Origin: Streptomyces wedmorensis
Lineage (GTDB): Bacteria > Actinomycetota > Actinomycetes > Streptomycetales > Streptomycetaceae
Direction: 5' to 3'
Assembly: GCF_000716445.1 (NCBI RefSeq)
Contig: NZ_JNWK01000069.1
Coordinates: forward strand, 1-40,440
DNA length: 40,440 nt
Shown: in pieces, positions 15,432-23,565 of the stretch
How positions within the stretch are numbered: position 1 is the first letter of the stretch
Layout of the letters: each line of letters starts with the position of its first letter
Made by a program: the position numbers and the translations under genes
Notes under the pieces: model-generated
The model's input: only the letters and a program-made list of their open reading frames with translations
The model's database searches: none
What the model was told of the DNA's origin: nothing

Positions 15432-16400
15432 TCAGCGGAACAGCTGGCCGCGCACCGCCCCGTCGGGGAACTCCGCGGTGTGGATGTTGGAGTAGTAGTC
15501 GAGAGGGTTCTGCCGGACGCGGTTGACGTCCTCGGGCTTCTGGCCCCCGAGGCGCCCGGAGACCGCGAAGATCCCGCCGGGGACCGGCTTGTCGAAGAGG
15601 TTGAAGACGACCTCGCCGTTGCTGCCGAACGGTCCCCGGTGGATGTGCCCCAGGCTGGGGCTCTGGATGTTGACCCAGGCCATCGAGAAATCGATGCTCG
15701 TGGCCTTGGGGCGCAGGAAGGTGACCGCGTAGCCGTCCGGGTCGCCGACCTTGGAGTCGTCGTTCTTGGGCACCTCCTGGGACCCGTTCGACAGGGCCCG
15801 CAGCTTGCCGCCCCGGATGATGTCCAGCGGGTTGACGGGACGCCCGAGCGGCTTCAGCTGGCCGCGTACCGCTCCACCGGGGAACTCGGCACTGTGCAGG
15901 TTCACGTAGAACCCCGTCGGCCGGGTCCGCAGACGCTCGGCGAGGACGGGGTCGACGACGGTCACCTGACCCGCCGCGGAGTCCACGGTGGACGGCATGG
16001 CGCTGCCGAAGAGCGGGACCGCGACCGGTCCGTTCTTTCCGGTGTCACCTTCGTGAATGTGACCGAGGCTCGGCACGAGCCCCTGCCAGGAAAGCGAGAA
16101 CACCACGCGGTCACCCCTGACCTGGACCAGGGCGAGTGCCTTTCCGTCCGGGTCGGCCACGGCGGGCCCGCCCTGGACCGGCACCTCCTGCGCGCCGTCG
16201 AGGCGTGCGACGAGAGTCACGGCGCGCCCGGTCGAGGGCGTGGACCGAGCGAGGGGCGTGGTCACGGTTCCCGCGGCGGAACCCAGGCCGCCGTGGCCGC
16301 CGTGACTGCCGTGGCCGCTGCCCTCGGCGCTCGCGGGGACGGCAGCGCTCGTACCCAGCGCGAGCACGCATGCCGCCGTCGCGAGAAGTCGCTTCTTCAT
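15432..16400 (-). CDS. Secreted protein with two CHRD domains
   Basis: The 322-residue protein starts with a signal peptide (MKKRLLATAACVLALGTSAAVPASA) and a short His/Gly-rich stretch. Two CHRD repeats follow, at about residues 60-186 and 200-322. Each has an N-terminal ...GSQEVP or DGAQEVP motif, a central LGHIHEG or LGHIHRG, and ends in HSAEFPGGAVRGQL or HTAEFPDGAVRGQL. CHRD domains were named from chordin; their bacterial role is unknown, and the His and Asp residues suggest metal binding. ATG 16400 has GGAGA upstream. The gene is divergent from the lipoprotein gene at 16575. Confidence 0.9.
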   Translation of the reverse strand: MKKRLLATAACVLALGTSAAVPASAEGSGHGSHGGHGGLGSAAGTVTTPLARSTPSTGRAVTLVARLDGAQEVPVQGGPAVADPDGKALALVQVRGDRVVFSLSWQGLVPSLGHIHEGDTGKNGPVAVPLFGSAMPSTVDSAAGQVTVVDPVLAERLRTRPTGFYVNLHSAEFPGGAVRGQLKPLGRPVNPLDIIRGGKLRALSNGSQEVPKNDDSKVGDPDGYAVTFLRPKATSIDFSMAWVNIQSPSLGHIHRGPFGSNGEVVFNLFDKPVPGGIFAVSGRLGGQKPEDVNRVRQNPLDYYSNIHTAEFPDGAVRGQLFR

Positions 16401-16574
16401 GTGAGTTGTCTCTCCTTCGGGTCCCTGCCGTCATCGGCGGTTCGTCGGAGAGAACGGATCACGACAGCGCGTGGTTCATCATCACATTTCATGAATTCCT
16501 TTGAACCACCGGACCACGGCCGCCCGTACCACCCGGTGACCGTTCATCGCCTGACCGAACGAAGGAAGAAACCC

Positions 16575-17090
16575 ATGTCAGTCTCCAGGACGACCCTCAC
16601 ACTCGCGGTGCCCCTGATCTCCCTGAGCTTGTTCGCCCTGACGGCATGCGGCGGCGGAATCGGCGACGACTCGGCGGTATCGGGCCGGCCGAGCACGGCC
16701 GCCGGGCCCCCGCGAGATCCCGCACAGGCATCCTTGCCGCATTCCGTCCGCGTGGCCGATTCCACGCTCGGCCCGATCCTCGTCGACGGCACAGGGCGCA
16801 CACTCTACGGCTTCACCAAGGACAGGCCCGGCGCCGGTAACTGCGACGCCGCCTGCATCGCCGTCTGGCCGGCGCTGACCGCACCTCGCGTCGAGGCCGG
16901 TACGGGCACGGACGCGCGGCTCCTCGGGAAGAACACACTCACCAGGGAAACGGCGCAGGCCACGTACGGCGACTGGCCGCTCTACTACTACGTGGGGGAC
17001 ACGGTGCCGGGCGACGTCACGGGCCAGGGGTTGGACGGTGAATGGTTCGTCATCGGCGCGGACGGCAAGCTGATCAAGCGGGGCGTGTGA
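16575..17090 (+). CDS. Lipoprotein of the secreted-repeat (PF03640-like) family
   Basis: The 171-residue protein has a lipoprotein signal with lipobox LTAC (Cys25), a Ser/Pro-rich linker and then two copies of the repeat family PF03640. The first reads [16 protein letters not shown] followed by [12 protein letters not shown]. The second reads [15 protein letters not shown] followed by [15 protein letters not shown]. Cell-surface anchoring on the outer face of the membrane is expected; the biochemical role of this family is unknown. ATG 16575 has GAAGGA 8 bases upstream. A clear terminator follows the stop. Confidence 0.9.
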   Translation: MSVSRTTLTLAVPLISLSLFALTACGGGIGDDSAVSGRPSTAAGPPRDPAQASLPHSVRVADSTLGPILVDGTGRTLYGFTKDRPGAGNCDAACIAVWPALTAPRVEAGTGTDARLLGKNTLTRETAQATYGDWPLYYYVGDTVPGDVTGQGLDGEWFVIGADGKLIKRGV

Positions 17091-17094
17091 ACGA

Positions 17095-17119
17095 CGGGCG
17101 GCGCCTGTGGCGCCGCCCG
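17095..17119 (+). terminator. Terminator after the lipoprotein gene
   Basis: A perfect 11-bp G/C stem (17095-17105 with 17109-17119) and a 3-base TGT loop lie five bases after the stop codon. There is no T-run. Confidence 0.75.
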
Positions 17120-17211
17120 CTCTGCCGCCCCGGCCCGAAGGCTCCGGCCGGCCCGCCGGCACGCCGCCGCGGGCCGGGGCGGTGAACCCCCGGGGACGAC
17201 CATCCGTAGGG

Positions 17212-18162
17212 ATGAGCATGCCGACCTCCTCAGAACAGGGCCGAACGGCTCCCGTGACCTCCCACCCGCGCGCACCGCGGCGCCGCACGTCCCGCTCCAA
17301 CCGACTTCTCGCCCTGGCCTCCTGCCTGATGGCGGCGGGTGGCCTCCTCACGCTTCCGACCGCCCCCGCCACGGCCCGGAACTCCCCCCACCGCCCGGTG
17401 GACGTGGCCGAGGCCCGCGCTCATGTCGAAGCGCTGGCGATCGGCGGCACGTCGTGGTCGGTGGACCCGGATTCCCACACGCTGGTGGTCGACGCCGACC
17501 AGAGCGTGACGGACGCCGAGTGGGCCGAACTCATCTCGGCCACCGCGAGGTACGGCGGTGCGGTCGAGGTGCAGCGGGTACGCGGCACCTTCACCAGGAC
17601 GATCTCGGGCGGCAATGCCGTCTACGCCTCCTGGAAGCGCTGCTCCGTCGGCTTCAACGTGCGGAACGCGGCAGGCACCCACTACCTCCTGACCGCGGGA
17701 CACTGCGCCAGGGGAACGACCAACTGGTACACGAACTCCGCCCGCTCCACCTGGATCGGTCCGGTGTCCGGCTACAGCTTCCCCGGCAACGACTACGCGC
17801 TGGTCCGCTACGCCAACACCGCGCTGTCGCACCCCGGCATGGTCGGCGCCGTCGACATCACCAGGGCGGGCAACGCGTACGTGGGCCAGTCCGTCACCAG
17901 ACGAGGCAGCACCACCGGCAGCCGCAGCGGCAAGGTGACGGCCCTGAACGTCACCGTCAACTACGGTGACGGACTGGTCGTCTACGGGCTCGTCAAGACG
18001 AACATCTGCGTCGAGCCCGGAGACTCCGGTGGTCCACTCCACTCCGGCGGCACCGCGCTCGGGCTGACCTCGGGAGGCCGGGGTAACTGCACCACCGGAG
18101 GTGTGTCGTTCTTCCAGCCCGTGACCGAAGCGCTCAGCGCGTACCGCGTCAACGTGTACTAG
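17212..18162 (+). CDS. Streptogrisin-type secreted serine protease (S1 family)
   Basis: The 316-residue pre-pro-protease starts with a twin-Arg-containing basic leader and hydrophobic segment (about residues 28-54). A short pro-region (57-130) follows, then a chymotrypsin-like domain. The catalytic triad is His164 (TAGHC), Asp194 (PGNDYALV) and Ser272 (PGDSGGPL). Cys144 and Cys165 and the later Cys266 and Cys293 are placed as in streptogrisins, which have two disulfides. The start is uncertain: ATG 17212 and ATG 17218 are both close behind a weak TAGGG site, and GTG 17254 is possible. The mobile-element remains begin almost immediately after its stop. Confidence 0.92.
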   Translation: MSMPTSSEQGRTAPVTSHPRAPRRRTSRSNRLLALASCLMAAGGLLTLPTAPATARNSPHRPVDVAEARAHVEALAIGGTSWSVDPDSHTLVVDADQSVTDAEWAELISATARYGGAVEVQRVRGTFTRTISGGNAVYASWKRCSVGFNVRNAAGTHYLLTAGHCARGTTNWYTNSARSTWIGPVSGYSFPGNDYALVRYANTALSHPGMVGAVDITRAGNAYVGQSVTRRGSTTGSRSGKVTALNVTVNYGDGLVVYGLVKTNICVEPGDSGGPLHSGGTALGLTSGGRGNCTTGGVSFFQPVTEALSAYRVNVY

Positions 18163-18317
18163 TACTCCAGCAGCGCTTCTCCATTTTCGCTGGTCAAAGG
18201 CCTGAGTGTGGGGAGTGTAGTGCTGTGGAACCGGGTGTGGGGCGGTCTTTCGCGGACCGTCCCACCAACGGGTGGCTGCGCCGCATGTAATGACAGTGCT
18301 CCGGGCAGTGCGCCGAT

Positions 18318-18690
18318 GTGAGCGAGCACGCATCAGAGAACGCCTGGGACAATGAATTTGCTGATCTTGTCCTGCGGATCGGAGCCAGGTTCACGCGGGT
18401 GGAACCCCGGCGGCGAGCACGCGACTATATCCGTGGGCTCCTGGGCCAAGTCGGCCGCAAGAACAGCTGGCAGCTTGCCGAACACGCGGGTCACGCCACA
18501 CCGGACGGCCTTCAGTGACTGGTGTCCCGCTGCCGCTGGGACCCGGACGAGATCCGCGACGACCTGCAGGCCTACGTCGCCGAACGTCTTGGGGCCGACG
18601 GCGGTGTGCTGATCATCGACGACACCGGATTCGTCAAGAAGGGCACCACCTCCGCCGGCGTCCAGCGCCAATACTCCGGCACCGCCGGGG
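18318..18690 (+). pseudogene. IS701-type transposase, N-terminal fragment with nonsense codon
   Basis: The reading frame matches the start of IS701-family DDE transposases (ADLVLRIGARFTRVEPRRRARDYIRGLL ... RKNSWQLAEHAG). It meets an in-frame TGA at 18516-18518 where an Arg codon (CGA) would be expected, and continues in the same frame (RWDPDEIRDDLQAYV ... VLIIDDTGFVKKGTTSAGVQRQYSGTAG) with the first catalytic Asp. Similarity stops at about 18690, where the next element begins. It is therefore dead twice over. The sequence from just after the protease stop (18163) to 18318 is probably its left end. Confidence 0.85.
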
Positions 18691-18741
18691 CTTGTATTTC
18701 AATTACTGCTCGATGGAAGGGCGTTGGCGGGACACTGAAGT

Positions 18742-19690
18742 GTGACTGCACGTATGGCCGCTCGGGCTTCGGTTGTGGCTTTGAGGGCGAAGTTCGATCA
18801 GTTCCTTCAGTTCCTTCCGCATCTCGATGAACGGCGCCGTCGGATCTACCTGGCCAGTGAAGCCACTGCGCTTGGCCATGGCGGGATTACGCTGGTTGCG
18901 GCTGCTTCTGGCGCCAGTGCGGCCACCATCGCTCGGGGGATCGCCGAGCTGTCTGCGTGTCCTTTGCCGGCCGGGTGGATCCGGGCTCCAGGAACCGGCC
19001 GCAAACCACTGACGGTCACCGACCCCGGTCTGCTGCCCGCGCTTGAAGCCCTGATCGAGCCGCACACCCGAGGCGATCCGGTCTCGCCGTTGCGCTGGAC
19101 CACGCTCTCGCTGCGGTCCCTGGCCTCGGCGCTTACCACTCAGGGCCACCCGGTCAGCGCGACGGCCGTCGGACGCCTGCTGCACGCCCTGGGATACAGC
19201 CTGCAAGGCACCGCCAAAACCACCGAAGGCGCCAGTCATCCGGACCGATATGCCCAGTTCACGCACATTAACGCCACCGCCGCGGCCTTCCTCGAAGACA
19301 ACCAGTCCGTGATCAGCGTGGACACCAAGGCCAAGGAATGGCTGGGCGACCGCGACCGCCCCGGACGCACCTGGCGGCCGGGCAAGAACCCTATCCGCGT
19401 GGACTGCCACACCTTCATCACCAGCGACCAGCCCGTGGTGATCCCTTACGGGATCTACGACATCGCCCGCAACACTGGCTGGGTCAACGTCGGGACCGAC
19501 CACGACACGGGCGAATTTGCGGTGGAATCCATCCGCCGCTGGTGGCAGCAGCGCGGACGTGTCGACCACCCCGACGCCCGCAGGCTGCTAATCACCGCCG
19601 ACTGCGGAGGTTCCAACGACCCCCGCCGCTGGACATGGAAGAAGCACCTCGCTGCCTTCGCGCTGGAAAGCGGACTCGAGATCACCGTCT
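18742..19690 (+). pseudogene. ISAzo13-type transposase, 3'-truncated
   Basis: About 315 residues match ISAzo13-family transposases (Rhodopirellula-type DDE): TLVAAASGASAATIARGIAEL near the N-terminus, then VISVDTKAKEWLG, CHTFITSDQPVVIPYGIYD and LLITADCGGSNDPRRWTWKKHLA. The expected C-terminal third, with the last catalytic residue, is missing. From about 19691 the frame continues into unrelated sequence that belongs to an IS21-type element in the opposite direction. The GTG start at 18742 has no good ribosome site. The element seems to have inserted into the IS701-type copy and then been cut by a later insertion or deletion. Confidence 0.85.
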
Positions 19691-19709
19691 GGAAGGGCCC
19701 GGTCCTGGT

Positions 19710-20117
19710 TCATTCGCCCGGCGGCCTCAGCGGTTCGTCGAGAGCGTCGGCCCCTCGAACTCTTCGTGTGGCGCCCCAACGTGCGGCTGCTTCGAGCTGG
19801 AGCAGGTTGAGCCCGGTTTCTTTGGCGAGTTGTTCCTGGCTGAGGTGAGGGTGCTGCGTCTGGGCCCGGTCGATCTTCGCGGCCCAGAGTTCTTCGTTGA
19901 CGAAGGGCCGGTGCAGGTATCGCTGCTGCAGGTCGGCCAGGTGTGCGGTGCCGCAGGCCGTGATGGGACGCCGGCCGTCGTGCTCGGGGTCGGCGGGGTC
20001 GGCCCAGGAGGAGTCGCGGACGCGCCCGTAGACACCCTCGCCAGCAGGGAACGCCTGGTGGCAGAGGTCGCAGATATCAGGCAGGCCCGGGTCGTCGGCC
20101 TCCGGGCGAGGGTCCAT
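19710..20117 (-). CDS. Small IS21-associated protein downstream of istB
   Basis: The 135-residue product starts at ATG 20117, overlapping the stop of the istB remnant (TGATG), and ends at 19710. It contains a possible zinc site (ICDLCHQAF plus later Cys and His) and a predicted helix-turn-helix near the C-terminus (HLSQEQLAKETGLNLLQLEAAARWG). The position right behind istB suggests an accessory ORF of the IS21-like element. The frame is intact although istB is broken, so it may still be translated, but no promoter is evident. I do not know its function. Confidence 0.55.
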   Translation of the reverse strand: MDPRPEADDPGLPDICDLCHQAFPAGEGVYGRVRDSSWADPADPEHDGRRPITACGTAHLADLQQRYLHRPFVNEELWAAKIDRAQTQHPHLSQEQLAKETGLNLLQLEAAARWGATRRVRGADALDEPLRPPGE

Positions 20118-20420
20118 CACCGGCCTCGCCGTTCGGCCTCGGTGATCCGGAAACGGTAGGACTCGGTGCCGGTCTGGATCAGGGTGCAGCGGAAGGTGAT
20201 CCGGTCGGCGATGGCCGTGCAGAGCCTGGGGTCGCCGAAGGTCTTGTCCCACTCGGCGAACCGGGAGTTCGTCGCGACCGCGGTCGCCTTGCACTCCTCG
20301 CGCTCGGTGAAGATCTGGAACAGCAGCTTGGCGCCCTTCTTGTCTAGGTTCAGGTAACCGAACTCGTCCAACACAGCAGGTCAACCTTGCTGTAGCGGGC
20401 GATCACCGTCGAGGCCGGTG
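20117..20420 (-). pseudogene. istB-like IS21 helper ATPase, C-terminal fragment
   Basis: The frame contains the Walker B region and C-terminal part of IstB: LDEFGYLNLDKKGAKLLFQIF, ATNSRFAEWDKTFGDPRLCTAIADRITFR, ending FRITEAERRGR. Upstream, VIARYSKVDLLC also fits IstB but lies in another frame; loss of one base near 20374 explains this. The Walker A half is missing altogether, and istA is absent. The gene is a 5'-truncated, frameshifted relic. Confidence 0.8.
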
Positions 20421-20506
20421 CGGCGCAGCCCGCAGGCGTGCGCGGTGACGACTGGCGCGCACCGCCTCCTCGACCCGCTGACCGAGCTTGGAGAGGGCGT
20501 CCTCGG

Positions 20507-20557
20507 TGAAGGGCCCTGGCGCTGGCGGGCCTTGCGCGCCAGCGCCAGGGCCCTTCA
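20507..20557. repeat. Perfect 21-bp inverted repeat (long hairpin)
   Basis: Arms 20507-20527 and 20537-20557 are perfect complements separated by 9 bases. The stem is G+C-rich and lacks a T-run on either side. It lies at the edge of the IS21 debris and may be a terminator that shielded the old element, or a recombination-derived palindrome. Confidence 0.7.
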
Positions 20558-20678
20558 GTCGTACCAAGGTCATCTCCGGTGACTGTGGGGTAGGGCGGGC
20601 CGGACAGGCGCGTCCTGGACAGCGTTCCGATTCGTTTGTGGCGTTGTCGGTCGGCTGGGCGGGCGATCGTTGTGGAAC

Positions 20679-20974
20679 TTCGCGTAATTCCCCAGGTTGA
20701 ATTTCACGCCATGGGCCGTGGGGAAGGCGGAGTTGTTCCGGGCTGACCAGGAGGACGGCACTCTCCCCGGGCCGCCCGGCAACCAGCCGATCCTTCAGGT
20801 CCGCGCCGGGCGGTCAAGGATGAGCGCAGCTCATCGCGGTAGCGACGCCGTAGGCGTCCTTGACGGCTCGGCTCGGACCGGACACTTCAGAGCCGGGCGG
20901 CCCGTCTTCCCCGTCCTCATCTGGATCGCACGAACGAGCGGGGACGACGGAGCCGGGCTGGGGAATTACGCGAA
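20679..20974. repeat. Pair of 17-bp perfect inverted repeats enclosing 262 bp
   Basis: Copies at 20679-20695 and 20958-20974 are exact reverse complements; weaker similarity continues for about 15 bases outside each copy. Read from the inside outwards each copy begins GGGGAATTACGCGAA, and the GGGG start recalls Tn3-family ends. The enclosed 262 bp have no credible ORF. Either this is a MITE-like element, or these are outward-facing ends of two transposon relics placed back to back. No target duplication could be defined. Confidence 0.6.
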
Positions 20975-20991
20975 CGCCGACAATCGTCGGG

Positions 20992-21174
20992 TCAGGCCGG
21001 CTCTGAGAGGGCCGGGTAGCAGAAGCCCAGCGGCGGCGCTTCCATGCTGACCCTGCCGTCGGAGAAGGCGGGGAGGGGTGTGTCTGCCGGCATCTTCCAG
21101 TCGGCGGCGTGGGAGTTCTCGCTCAGTACGGTGTTCAGCCACGCCACGTACTGGGCGAAGGTGGGCTGGGTCAA
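20992..21174 (-). CDS. Small 60-residue protein with strong ribosome site, unknown
   Basis: A TTG start at 21174 is preceded by a perfect AGGAGG six bases away. The 60-residue product begins MTQPTFAQYVAWLNTVLSEN and ends in a Pro/Ala-rich tail. It has no membrane helix and no Cys cluster, and matches no family I know. The ribosome site and clean composition argue that it is real despite the surrounding debris. It begins (by stop codon) 18 bases beyond the right 17-bp inverted repeat, so it may have been carried by a mobile element. Confidence 0.5.
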   Translation of the reverse strand: MTQPTFAQYVAWLNTVLSENSHAADWKMPADTPLPAFSDGRVSMEAPPLGFCYPALSEPA

Positions 21175-21363
21175 GGTTTGCCTCCTGTGCTGGGGGCGGG
21201 TGTGGGGACGTCGGGGCGCTGCTTGTTGCTGGGTTGTGTCGGGGTGGGCGTTGGTACTTCGTGGGCTATCGGTGAGCGGGCTGCCACTGTGCCAAAGCCG
21301 CCGGGTGCTGGTGAGGCTGCAGCGGCCCGGAAGGTGCAGCGGGAGTGCTGCGGTCCGTGTCCG

Positions 21364-21835
21364 TCAGCCCTGGTCAGGGGACCTGCCGGGTGTGGTGAGG
21401 GCTGCCTGGCCGATGAGGTCGGTCAGTGCGTCGCGTACAGGTGGCGGGACGATTCCGCCCGCTGCCAGGAGCTTACTCCTCGGCATCCTGACGGGCATCA
21501 CCACCGTTCTGACCGTCCTGGCCAGCGGAACCTGGCGAGCGGATTGCTCGCTGGCGGCGGAGGCGGCCCGGGTGAGGCGGAAGCCGGCGTCTCGCAGGCG
21601 GCTGATCTCAGGGTGGCGGTCGGGCAGTCTCAGCTGGTTGCGGTTGTCCAGGGCAGGGGGAGGCCGAGGTACTGCATGGCTGGCAGCGTCAGGTCGAGGA
21701 GGTGGTCTGCGCCGGTATCGACCCATGTCTGGTCGGCGAAGTGCGCGATGAGGCCTTCGTCCTCCCGGTCGATGACGGCAAGCGGTCCGCGCGGGAACGA
21801 GGGTACAACGGTGTGTCGCGTGAGGTCACTGGTGC
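21364..21835 (-). pseudogene. Possible decayed gene on the minus strand
   Basis: Two adjacent minus-strand frames read like pieces of one protein. One (about 21660-21835) gives PLAVIDREDEGLIAHFADQT and continues to LPAMQYLGLPLP before a stop. The other (about 21364-21670) continues with LDNRNQLRLPDRHPEISRLR and onward to a stop at 21364. Joining them needs a single frameshift. I do not recognise the family and there is no clear start. The remaining bases between 21175 and 21914 show nothing else that I can support. Confidence 0.35.
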
Positions 21836-21939
21836 GGGAGCGGGGGCGGCGATGCGCTGCTGGTGGGGTTGTTTGGTGATGGTCTGCAGGCCGCCGAGGA
21901 GGCGAGCCTAACTTAGCTAGGGAGCGTATTCGGTTGTGA

Positions 21940-22452
21940 TCAAGGGGCCGCTCGTGTGAGGTCCTTGATCCAGATCATGGAGGCACGGAGGTGGAGACCG
22001 GCGAGGTAGCTCCCCGGGGTCTTGTCGTAGCGGGTGGCGATGCCTCGCCATGTCTTCAGCCTGTTGATCGCCCGCTCGACGGTGTTCCGTTCCTTGTAGA
22101 GCTCGGTGTCGTGACTGACGGGCCGGCCGCCCCCACTGCCCTTCTTCTTCCGGTTGGCGGCCTGGTCCTTCTTCTCCGGGATGACCGCCTTGATACGACG
22201 TTTGCACAGGTGGCCACGGTTGTCGCGAGACGAGTAGGCCTTGTCTCCTGCGACTGCGTCCGGCCTGGTGCGGGCGCGGCCGACGGGCCCGCGCACCCGC
22301 ACCGTCTTCAGGACGGGGATGAACTGCGGGCTGTCCGCTGCCTGGCCCGCAGTCAGGATGAACGCCAGCGGGCGGCACTTGCGGTCGGCGGCGAGGTGGA
22401 CCTTGCTGCTCTGCCCGCCCCTGGAGCGTCCGAGGAGGGCGGCCTTCAGCCG
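21940..22452 (-). CDS. IS5-type transposase, orfB part (read by -1 frameshift)
   Basis: This frame has no start codon at its beginning and takes over from orfA at about 22452: RLKAALLGRSRGGQSSKVHL, later DAVAGDKAYSSRDNRG with the second catalytic Asp, and RNTVERAINRLKTWRGIATR with the catalytic Glu, ending at 21940. IS427-group elements make the full transposase by ribosomal frameshifting between the two ORFs, and the -1 relation here fits that. An in-frame ATG about 170 codons from the end could give only an inactive fragment. Confidence 0.8.
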   Translation of the reverse strand, partial: RLKAALLGRSRGGQSSKVHLAADRKCRPLAFILTAGQAADSPQFIPVLKTVRVRGPVGRARTRPDAVAGDKAYSSRDNRGHLCKRRIKAVIPEKKDQAANRKKKGSGGGRPVSHDTELYKERNTVERAINRLKTWRGIATRYDKTPGSYLAGLHLRASMIWIKDLTRAAP

Positions 22453-22985
22453 GAGTTTCCGCCGACGCCGAACGCGTCGTCGTTTTTCCCGCGCGGGATC
22501 GCTTTCGGTCTCCTGCCCTCTTTGTTCTTCGAGCCCGCCCCCTTTGACCCGGCCTTCTCCTCCTCGACGGCGGCTTTCTCCAGGGCGGTGACGACGTCCT
22601 CGTCAAGGTGCATCCCGGCCGCGTCGTGGTGGGCACGGGCGGTGGTGGAGTCGATGCTGACCAGGGACAGGTTCACCTCACCGCGCTTCGCGGCTTCCGC
22701 GATCAGGCCCTCCAGCAAGGCCTCGAAGACCCCGGCGTTACGCCACTGCCGGAAGCGGTTGTGGACGGTCGACCATGCACCGAACTCTGTCGGCATCTCC
22801 CGCCACTGTCCGCCCGTCTTGAACCGCCAGATCACGCCCTCGAACTGCTGCCGCAGCCGCTCGGGGTACGGGCCGTACTCGCCGATCGGCAGGTACGGCT
22901 CGATGAACTCCCACTCCGGGTCGGTCAGTTGCACTCGCGTCGCGCAAGACGGTTTACCGGACCAGACCGTGCCACGAAGGCGCAT
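22446..22985 (-). CDS. IS5-type transposase, orfA part
   Basis: The 179-residue product has the N-terminal domain of IS5-family transposases (LTDPEWEFIEPYLP, VIWRFKTGGQWREMP, WSTVHNRFRQWRNAGVFEAL) and the first catalytic Asp in LSLVSIDSTTARAHHDAAG. It ends at 22446 shortly after a Lys/Gly-rich linker. A -1 shift just before that stop joins it to orfB; GGAAAC lies within about 10 bases of the junction and is a candidate slip site, though not a classical one. Confidence 0.85.
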   Translation of the reverse strand: MRLRGTVWSGKPSCATRVQLTDPEWEFIEPYLPIGEYGPYPERLRQQFEGVIWRFKTGGQWREMPTEFGAWSTVHNRFRQWRNAGVFEALLEGLIAEAAKRGEVNLSLVSIDSTTARAHHDAAGMHLDEDVVTALEKAAVEEEKAGSKGAGSKNKEGRRPKAIPRGKNDDAFGVGGNSG

Positions 22986-23038
22986 CCCGCAGATTGATCA
23001 CGACTCGATACGCTCCCTAGCGCCACTCGGTTCGACGG

Positions 23039-23058
23039 GGGCTCCGCCGGCGGAGCCC
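23039..23058. repeat. 20-bp perfect palindrome between the IS5 element and the zinc-finger gene
   Basis: The sequence reads the same on both strands (GGGCTCCGCC followed by its complement). It lies about 110 bases ahead of the zinc-finger gene and 20 bases from the IS end. It could be an operator, or the terminator of a gene now separated by the IS insertion. Confidence 0.45.
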
Positions 23059-23167
23059 GCGCGGGCGGTTCCATGCCAGAAGGCCGTCGACACCCCTTGT
23101 TCCGGCACGTGGGTCTCCCCAGAATGGAAACCGACCACGGGGTACGGGAACAAGAAGCGGGGGGCAG

Positions 23168-23434
23168 ATGACCATGCCACCAACTGGGGGCAGCTCCCAT
23201 GTGCGCATGCTGTTGGGGGCCTATGTTCTCGGCGCGCTAAGCGCCGAGGAGGATCGTTCGGTCGCGGAACACCTCTGGCACTGCGAAGAGTGCGGTGCCG
23301 AGTATTTGGAGATGACGGAGACCCAGAGCCTGCTCTCGTTGTTCAGCGAGGCTGACCTCCTCGATGGCCTGGACGAGGAAGCGCGCCCGGAACGGAGGAA
23401 GACCGGCCTCGACGACGCCGATCTGAGCGACTGA
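23168..23434 (+). CDS. Small zinc-finger (zf-HC2 type) anti-sigma-like protein
   Basis: The 88-residue protein has MLLGAYVLGALSAEEDRS, then His-x3-Cys-x2-Cys in AEHLWHCEECGAEYLEM, and a Leu-rich acidic C-terminal part. It has no membrane helix. It closely parallels the 88-residue protein at 5010-5276 along its whole length, so the two are paralogues. ATG 23168 and ATG 23174 both lie behind a G-rich site. The IS5 element ends 150 bp upstream and may have separated it from its original promoter. No sigma factor is adjacent. Confidence 0.8.
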   Translation: MTMPPTGGSSHVRMLLGAYVLGALSAEEDRSVAEHLWHCEECGAEYLEMTETQSLLSLFSEADLLDGLDEEARPERRKTGLDDADLSD

Positions 23435-23565
23435 ACCCCCACCCCGCTGACCTCGTGCCCTTTCACGAGGCAGTCGACATACCGACAGTCGCCCCGGCCG
23501 GTTGGCGTCACGGGACAGGCGATTTCGGCGTACTGCCGTCCTCGTCCTGCTCCTGGAGGTCCGGC

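Larger units (their letters stand above)
21920..23016 (-). mobile_element. Complete-looking IS5/IS427-type insertion sequence
   Basis: The element is about 1.1 kb. Its left end (from 21915) and the reverse complement of its right end (to 23021) agree at 24 of 28 positions, starting GCTAGGGAGCGTAT and closing GTGATCAA. CTAG stands at both outer edges (21916-21919 and 23017-23020), which fits a duplicated palindromic CTAG target as used by the IS427 group; a TA duplication cannot be excluded. It contains two overlapping minus-strand ORFs that together make a DDE transposase. Both ends and both ORFs are intact, so it may still move. Confidence 0.88.

Noticed and set aside
21044..21879. Overlapping plus-strand ORFs of 235 and 256 codons
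   Set aside because: They are antisense to the TTG-start ORF and to the minus-strand remnant, and are rich in Gly/Val/Arg/Trp with no motif.
18000..23100. CRISPR array or tRNA genes as landmarks of the mobile zone
   Set aside because: No regularly spaced short repeats and no cloverleaf-like sequence with a CCA-type end were seen here or elsewhere in the window.
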